Origin: Allodiplogaster sudhausi
Lineage: Eukaryota > Nematoda > Chromadorea > Rhabditida > Diplogasteridae
Direction: 5' to 3'
Assembly (NCBI GenBank): GCA_945643635.1
Contig: CALZFC010000130.1
Span: 380,001-444,000 of the forward strand
DNA: 64,000 bases
The translations under genes were made by a program, and so were the position numbers. Below the pieces are notes generated by a model that was given only the letters and a program-made list of their open reading frames with translations, was not told where the DNA came from and searched no databases. Position 1 is the first letter of the stretch. The number at the start of each line of letters is the position of its first letter. Below, piece after piece: positions 57,681 through 64,000 of the stretch.

Positions 57681-57966
57681 GCGCAGAACTGCACTCCGCA
57701 CACTCGTGTCGTTCAGGTTGCACTCCTAGAAGATACATATGTATGTATAAACTCCGCCAAGGCGTCTATCTTTAACAACCAGAAATCTCCACCCTCCCGT
57801 CAACTTCTATATTAGAACCGTAAAACCATCTAAGTTAGCTCCGCCCACCCGTCCAACTCTGACTTAGCTCAGCCCCCCTGCCAACTCCGAACACGACAAT
57901 ATATCATGTTCTTATAATATGTATTTTATTTGCCTGGCCATCTGAAGTGCCGTTGTTCGCCTCCAT
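56527..57966 (-). CDS. small single-pass membrane protein, unknown function
   Basis: Five minus-strand exons: 57966-57934, 57725-57649, 57452-57266, 56972-56895, 56640-56527; all phases agree and give 162 aa. The N-terminus (MEANNGTSDGQ, then NLNDTS) holds two N-glycosylation sequons, suggesting it is extracellular or luminal. One strong transmembrane segment follows (GCFIALSAFTALVFALSILT, continuing CLVAACHLC). A basic cytosolic tail (KKRKRTRHGGRKG, KEKDESQRMREE) ends SRKSNSSRPPR. There is no cleavable signal peptide, so a signal-anchor (type III-like) topology is likely. The first intron starts with GC. An AG acceptor at 57984-57983 lies 16 nt upstream of the ATG. I do not recognise a family. 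The gene lies 0.5 kb downstream of the phosphatase on the same strand. Confidence 0.75.
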
Positions 57967-57983
57967 GCTGACGAATTCGTCTC

Positions 57984-58473
57984 TAAATAGTAAAGGAGTT
58001 ATAATATTAAAAAATTATTTTCTAAATTTGCAATTGCAACATATTTTCTATTAACCATAAGCTTGTTAGAGTTATGTCAAATTTATTCTACAATAAATTA
58101 ATTAAGTAAATAAATATTTCACAACGAATAAATCGAAGAACCCAGCTGAAGTCATCTGCGAGGGAAAGAAGCAGCCACGCCCGACGAGGGAGGGCGAGTG
58201 AAATGAGAGTAGGAAACGATTGCGTCGAAATGTGTTTGCTCATTTGAATGTGATCATTTGAATATAAATTTGAATGCCACTATCAGCAACGATGTTCTTA
58301 CGATAAATTTGTTTATCAAAATATATTTCTTGAAATTAATTTAGGGGACATTTCTTCCGAAAAAATTTGCATCAGAAGTCTGAAGAATTGTGTATCATAG
58401 TGACAGTATACTGCAGGTGGCTTTATTATGTTCTTTCCAAATCGTCGCATAGCGGATATTGACGAGATAAGCA
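57984..58473. other. intergenic between phosphatase and membrane-protein gene
   Basis: AT-rich and non-coding. On the minus strand the phosphatase stop (58476-58474) is followed by AATAAA near 58430, which supports transcript end here. About 450 nt separates this from the next acceptor at 57984, longer than the usual nematode operon gap of about 100 nt. An operon is possible but not shown. Confidence 0.55.
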
Positions 58474-59384
58474 TCATAGATCTTTCGCTCCCATTCGTCG
58501 TGCAGGTCCTTCTCGATGATCGAGCGGGATGTAGGTGCCATGTCTGTAAGAGAAGGAAGCTGAAAATTATATTTTGTAAATTACAAACCATTTCATCTTA
58601 CTTCTCGAGCTTCCGCTGCTCTTCCATACCGTACGGGCCGTGCCGATGCTTCACCAGCCACATCTCGTCTTCAGTTTTGCCCTGTGAAAAATCAACAATT
58701 CAGAAAATTTGTCGGGCATTCATGCCGGTGATAATATCAATTAATATCGAATACTACTTTTTCATATATCCTTCACTATTTTGCAGAAATGCATTTTCTA
58801 AAGCAAACTCAACCGCAATCTATTTGAATTTTCCTGCCTATTGTAGTCATATCTTTTTTGGGCGCTGTTTTCGGCAAAAAGGCGGGAATTCAAGATGGAG
58901 ACTTTGCTTCCTTTGACCACATCCGTACCGAATAAGCGGCGACTTGTCGAAAGTGCAGATGGGTTGCGTTGAAGACGCGCAGCAGACCGATGCCGTAGTT
59001 GGAGGAGCGGAAGGCGGACCACGGCTGGGGGTGCTCGACGAACGGGTCCACGTTCTCGCGGCAGCCCTAGAAAGCACGAGAGAAATCTCTTTCGTTCATC
59101 GCTCGGGGCGATCCATTCTATACATACATATACATATTTATCATTATATCTACATAGTTTGATTCATGCAAATATGTACATATCTCAAATGGGCGATTAC
59201 ATGAATAAATCGATTAATTTATACAGAGAACCCCCTTACAATTAGTCTTACTTATGTTGATGCATTCATAAATATTAATAAAGCTCGAACGTTGTTGTTC
59301 ACTCACTGCTGAGCCGCTCACTAGGTGTACGGGCGCAGGAGGATCGACATAGGGTGAGCTTACGCCTTTGTACACCTGGAAGAC

Positions 59385-59441
<57 letters not shown>

Positions 59442-62265
59442 AAGGGATAGGCAGAAAGGGGGAGAAAGAGGAGAGATGGGAAGGAGAGAGAAACAGAGAG
59501 GGGGAAAGAGAGAGAAACACAGAGAGTGAGAGAGGGAGAGAGCAGAGAGAGAGAGAGCGCGACAGAGAGAGGAAAAGGAGAGAGAGAGAGAGCGCGCGAG
59601 AAAGAAAGAGAGCGGGAGAGAGAGGGCGAGAGGGAGGGCGAGAGAGAGAGAGAGAGGGAGAGAGAGAGGGGGGTAGAGGAAGAAGGAAAGTAGAGAAATA
59701 CCGTGCGATTATAAACGGGGAAGAGTCGCTCGAAGGAGTGTTCATGGGCGTACAGCTCAAGATCAACGCCCGCTTCGTAGAAGAGCTTCTCGAGGGCGAA
59801 CGCATGCGTGGCGGGGAGACCTGTTCGGATCTGGAAAGAACAATGAAGAAGTCAAACTTTATCGTGTTTCCCATTGTTTCCCTTCAAACAAAGGTAACCA
59901 AATGGAGAAAGTAAGTGAGAGAAAGAGAGAGAGGAGCTGCTCCTGACTGACCACCGACTCGTACTTGGTGCAGTCGTCGTCGTCATAGTCCGAGCAGTAC
60001 ATCGGCCTATGGCCCATTGTGATGATCCACGGGACGCGCGCTCGATTCTCGTTGGCTTTCTGTGCAGAAATGATCACCATAAATATTTTTTTAAAGTAAA
60101 AGTTTTTAATACATAAATCTGTTTTGAAGATCAATTAGAATAAAAACAGTAATATTTTCCGAGTTCTCACCTTGAGATCTTCCTTGAGCCACTCGTACTG
60201 ATGTCCGATCTGCTCCCAGCCGTAGTTCGTGAAGAAGTAGAACTCGGTCGAGAACGAGATGTAGTGCGCGTCGCCGAGGTCGTAGCTTTTTGTAATAAAC
60301 CAAAACTCATTTTTGAATTCGCGCCTTTTTGCCCGACACAAGGGCGAGAGAGCATGTGATTTAGAGAGACTGGAATACCTGTAGAAGAGATTGTTGCCGG
60401 TGGGCGAAGAGAAGCGATGAGTGTAATGAGTGAAGTTACCCTCGTTCTCATGGTTGCCCGGTGTGCCCATGTAGGGGACATAGGCGGCGGCACTCTAAAA
60501 TCATCTCTCTCTCTCTCTCTCTCTCTCTCGCTCTCTCTTCTCTGCTCTGTATCTCGCTTTCATTCCTCTAATTCCCCTCTCTCATTATCACTCTCTTCTT
60601 ACTTTTCTTCACCTTCTTGTCTTTCTCACTTTTTCCCTCCGTTATTTCTCCCTCTCTCCCCTCCCCTCCATATTGTCCAGAAGCTGCTTGCCTCAATCTG
60701 CCTGAAGAACTCGTCGCCAACTCTGCCATAATCCGTGTCCAAATCATAGCCGTAGTCTCCTAAAACGAATTATAATTTTTATTTTATTTTATTTAGTTTT
60801 ACCATTCCATTCTCGACGAGGAGAAGACGAATAAAGAAAGCCAATTATTCAAAATGTAGGATAATTTAAAAATCGCGCCAATATGGTGTATGACGTCGAT
60901 TTGGCCGTTCTGCGCGAGCTGCTGAATCAGCCCCATCGAGCGAGCGTTCTCGTTGCCGAGGTCGCCGTACACGATGACTTCGTATCTAAATACATAGATA
61001 AATTAAAGTGATTCTTTGTTTTAAGAATTTGTGAACTTATTAATTTTACTCAAACATTATGTGATAGAAATTATATACTAGCAGATAAATGAATGAACTT
61101 ACCCTCCTCCATCGCGCGGCTTCAAGTACCGGAACTCGAAAATGGAACTCCAGCCTCGTGGACTACCCGCACGATAGCCTAGATAATGATTGAACCTAGA
61201 GAGAGAGAGAGAGAGAGAGAGAGAGTGCGTGAGAATGAGTGAGAGAGAAAGAGAGAAAGAGTGAAGTGGGAAAGAGAGAGATTGAGAGAGAGAGAGAGAG
61301 AAAGAAAGAGAGAGAAACAGACAATATCGGAAGAAATGTAAGATGATACAACAGTGTCCATTATGTGGTTGTTCGCTTCTGATTCATAAGTTTCAATTCC
61401 TGACTCACGATCGGCTCCCATCGAGAAATGGCAGAAGCAAAAGCCGAGAGAAGAATAATGAATTCGAGAGCAAAAAAAGAAGAAATGGAAGAAGAAGAAA
61501 AACGATGACAAGAAGAAAAAAAAAACAGAAATAAAAACTGTTTGCTAACGGAAGACATCTCCTGGCTGGTCGTCATCGCTGAATTCCACGACCGCCCGAC
61601 TGACGAAGCGCGTCCGGTTGCCGTCAACGAAGAAGGAGATGGCGCCCTCGGCCTCTCGGTCCAAACTGCGGCCGTGGCGAAGATTGCCTGTAGAGATTTT
61701 AAGGAATTTTGAGGGCGGGAAAAATAAGAATTTAAAAAAAAGTAAAAAAATTTAATGCAAAAATTTATTTTTTTAATGAATGCATCTCCTACCAAATTGC
61801 ACAATGGCGTCGAGGACGTCGTCGAATGTAATCCACGTTACTGCCATTGATTTGGGTCCTGGCGAGAAGACAAAAAGATCAGGGAGCATAAGATTTCTTT
61901 CATGTTCGCGCATGTTTTTTTAAAGTAAAATTTAAATTTAAATTTATTTAAAAAAAAATCTCTGATTATTTATTTGAAATAGTATATTTAAAAAAAATCA
62001 GTAAATAAATAGAAAAAAAACACTAACCAACGTATGCGATGTGCACCTGCTCGGGCTGCACAAAGAGCGGGCCTCGATTCACGTCGTTGGCCGCCTTCCA
62101 TGCGGGCACGCGGCTGGGTGGCAGGACGCCGGACTTGGGCGCCAAATTCAAATATGGCGCCGACCGCCGCGCCGACACTCGCCGCCGCGCCTTGTGGTGA
62201 TGGCCGCCAGCGGCGAGGGACAGCGACACGAGGATCAGGAGGAGGAGTACGAGACGAGAGAGCAT
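58474..62265 (-). CDS. purple acid phosphatase (metallophosphoesterase), secreted
   Basis: Fourteen minus-strand exons give exactly 505 aa: 62265-62028, 61858-61793, 61687-61550, 61178-61103, 60985-60879, 60759-60692, 60494-60379, 60285-60171, 60059-59952, 59830-59702, 59375-59307, 59066-58929, 58681-58602, 58543-58474. A signal peptide (LSRLVLLLLILVSLSLAA) is followed by a His/Arg-rich linker, the N-terminal Fn3-like domain (PEQVHIAYVG...GWSSIFEF), then the catalytic domain. The five metal-ligand blocks are present: VYGDLGNEN, HHIGDYGYD, GTPGNHENEG, TMGHRPMYC, and YAHEHSFERL (Ala where GHxH usually has Gly). In this family a dinuclear Fe/Zn or Fe/Mn centre hydrolyses phosphomonoesters at acid pH in lysosomes or outside cells. 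Introns after 60879 and 60692 start with GC; both junctions sit in conserved blocks. The last 23-codon exon is the least certain part. Confidence 0.95.
59390..59690. repeat. GA microsatellite inside a phosphatase intron
   Basis: About 300 bp of GA-rich repeat, with a pure run near 59390-59436. It fills the intron between minus exons 59830-59702 and 59375-59307. On the sense strand it is a CT tract. Similar tracts fill the introns at 60500-60540 and 61199-61320. Confidence 0.92.
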
Positions 62266-62269
62266 CTCG

Positions 62270-62580
62270 AGGAAGGAGAATTGATATTGAATGTAGAGAG
62301 AGAGGAGAGAGAGAGAGAGAGAGAAAGAAACGGAGAGAGAAAGAGAAAGGAAAAGAGAGTGAGAAAGAGAGATTGAGAGATAGAGAGAGAGGTGAGAAAA
62401 AAGGGACCGAGAAGAATGAGATAGAAGGAGAGAGAAAGGCATAGAAAATGAGAAAGAGAGAGAGAGAGAAAATGTGAAATAGAAAGAGAGAGAGAGAGAG
62501 AGAAATAGTAACAGAGAGAAATAGAGAAAGAAAGGGGAAGATCAGAAAAAAAGCGAAAAAGTGTCGTAGGGCTCGTCAAG
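62270..62580. repeat. GA-rich microsatellite upstream of the phosphatase
   Basis: Continuous GA-rich DNA starts directly upstream of the phosphatase leader. On the minus strand it reads as a CT-rich promoter or leader. There is no coding content. Confidence 0.85.
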
Positions 62581-62721
62581 TGACCAATAGATAGAGGCAC
62601 GCATGATAAGGAGACGGCCTTATCAATGGCGCAAGCCATGCAGAACAGCTGTCGGTGACAACGTGAGCAGATCACACGGAATGGACATGGCATGTCTAGG
62701 AATTCCTGGCAGGGGAAAGGG

Positions 62722-62835
62722 GTGGTGGGTATCAGTTAGGGGGTAGCAGATACGGGGGTATCAGTTAGGGGGATATCAGTTAGGGAGTATCGGCTAGGGG
62801 TACCAGTTAGGTGGTATCAGTAGAGAGTGGGGGTC
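62722..62835 (+). repeat. GGTATCAGTTAGGGG minisatellite
   Basis: Five to six imperfect units of ggtatcagttaggggg, with variants (ggtagcagatacggg, gagtatcggctagggg, ggtaccagttaggt), at a period of about 15-21 bp. It contains TTAGG words but is not the nematode telomere repeat TTAGGC. It is not linked to a gene. Confidence 0.85.
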
Positions 62836-63343
62836 TTAGTACCTATTTACATGGTCATTCAAAAACGAGTACATTCACACATTTCTAACTGCTCACTTAG
62901 TGCTTTTTATAATGTATACTTTCTCTCCACAAAGAGAAGGGAGGAGCGATTCTGGTTTCCAATGACTGTTTAATTGAACACAATCAATCAAACATGACGC
63001 ACAATATCAAAAAAGGAAAGAAGAAAAAAATTTGCTTATTCCGTTTATGGCGAAGGTGCGAAGGCATTTTTTTCCATTTCTGCCTCCTTGCATTTTTCAA
63101 GTTTTGAACACAGTGGAGAAGTGTGCGGGTAATGATGGATCGATTTAATTTAGTCATGCCAGCAAATGACAGCAAGCGATATGCTTCTACTAAGAGCAAC
63201 AGAAATGTCTGATTCTGGTGAAAACATTTCACTTCCATTTGTTCAGAACGCTAAGAAAAACACCATTAGATAAATGAAAGAAATGAACTTTATTCAAAAA
63301 GAAGAAAAGAAGCTTTAGGACGTGGCGTTTGAGCCAACGCGGA

Positions 63344-63793
63344 CTACGGACTTCTTTGCTGAAAAAAACAGAGGTGATTAATGTGCTTTTATTAAAATTT
63401 CACATCACACACAACGTTCGTTTTTCCTTAAAGTTGCAAAAAAATTATCTTCCAATTATCACCAAGAAGACGAACCATGATAGTAGTCCAGCATGTTTAC
63501 CGTGGGCCGAACTTTGTTCTCTTTCTTCCACAGCAAATCTTTAAAAAGAACTTGTTTTTTTTTGTTAGAATTATCACTATCATTTTGATTTTCGTTATCT
63601 CAGCAAATACACTCACCCCCTTTCTGGAAGCGTCTGCGATCGTAGAAGAAAAAGACTGCAAAAAAGGAATTCTTGTTAAACTACCTTCTTCATGCTACTA
63701 ACAGTTAGTATTTACAACTCGTGCGCTACCAGCCCAGATCATAATAGTACTTCCAATATTGGGTGAACGATGAGAGGGAGAGAAAAAGAGAGC

Positions 63794-63828
<35 letters not shown>

Positions 63829-63905
63829 GGATAAGGAAGGAGGCGGAGGGTTAAGAGCGCGAGAGTAAAGAAGCCGCCGACCGATAACGCCGATGAGGAA
63901 GAACT
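63344..63905 (-). CDS. 3' end of a membrane protein, partial (5' part outside window)
   Basis: Four small minus-strand exons: 63905-63882, 63655-63617, 63538-63501, 63358-63344. They join in phase and encode a hydrophobic helix (FFLIGVIVFFFYD) followed directly by a basic cytosolic tail (RRRFQKGDLLWKKENKVRP) and the stop TAG 63346-63344. This is the usual end of a single- or multi-pass membrane protein. Other frames across the same exons also stay open, so the frame choice rests on the helix-plus-basic-tail pattern. The upstream exons lie beyond the window; the family is unknown. Confidence 0.5.
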
Positions 63906-63918
63906 CTGTAAATGAAAA

Positions 63919-64000
63919 TTAGCTAACTGGTAGGATTGTTGGCACAAGAAGGCTAACTGACAGGAGTTTGCCCGAAAGAAGGCTAACTGAAAAGATTACG
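63919..64000 (+). repeat. start of a 30-bp minisatellite at the window edge
   Basis: The unit gctaactgg/acaggag/ttgtt..cacaagaag appears almost three times (starting at about 63921, 63951 and 63981), with 'aagaaggctaactga' shared between copies. It runs off the right end of the window. Confidence 0.7.

Noticed and set aside
58316..58591. Frame starting MAPTSRSIIEK or the alternative 91-codon frame at the phosphatase 3' end, as a separate gene
   Set aside because: A perfect GTAAGA donor and phase-matched acceptor make 58543-58474 the last phosphatase exon, with AATAAA following its stop.
62722..62835. Internal telomere repeat
   Set aside because: The unit contains TTAGG but not TTAGGC tandem copies.

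Overview
This window is nuclear DNA of a nematode. The strongest evidence is a C-terminal Ground-like (hedgehog-related) domain, a nematode-restricted family. Other signs are short AT-rich introns ending in TTTTCAG-like acceptors, GC-rich exons, and AG acceptors 0-29 nt upstream of most start codons, as expected with spliced-leader trans-splicing. I cannot name the species; the very heavy load of CT/GA microsatellites and the GC-AG introns make C. elegans itself unlikely. Gene models were assembled by hand from conserved protein segments and matching splice phases. LAYOUT: 1-10.1 kb is non-coding and full of CT/GA tracts. 10.15-18.5 kb (+) holds a 12-exon rhodopsin-type GPCR. 20.8-25.9 kb (+) holds a secreted Gly/Gln-rich Ground-like protein with a 5'-truncated RTE-type retrotransposon in intron 1. 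26.7-33.4 kb (+) holds a Lys/Glu/Pro-rich membrane-anchored repeat protein whose internal exons, from exon 2 to the last but one, are nearly all phase 1-1 and visibly tandem-duplicated. 33.9-40.6 kb (-) holds a small basic protein resembling AROS/RPS19BP1, and its 3.2-kb intron contains an antisense gene for a saposin-B-type secreted peptide. 42.9-44.3 kb (-) is FAU (ubiquitin-like-S30 fusion). 44.9-50.4 kb (+) is fidgetin-like 1. 51.3-54.0 kb (+) is an SR splicing factor. A tandem duplication of about 1.72 kb (54.2-57.7 kb) has copied the SR 3' UTR and the last exons of an opposing small single-pass membrane protein. 58.5-62.3 kb (-) is a complete purple acid phosphatase. The right edge (-) holds the 3' end of another membrane protein. 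HOW IT FITS TOGETHER: housekeeping genes (FAU, FIGL1, SR factor, AROS-like) are clustered in the right half; AROS is known to bind ribosomal protein S19 and FAU supplies S30, so two ribosome-related genes lie 2 kb apart on one strand. The left half holds lineage-specific signalling and secreted genes with larger, repeat-filled introns. No operon is proven. The most unusual points are the phase 1-1 exon array with visible splice-site decay, the nested antisense saposin gene, the recent tandem gene-tail duplication, and six GC-AG introns among roughly 95.
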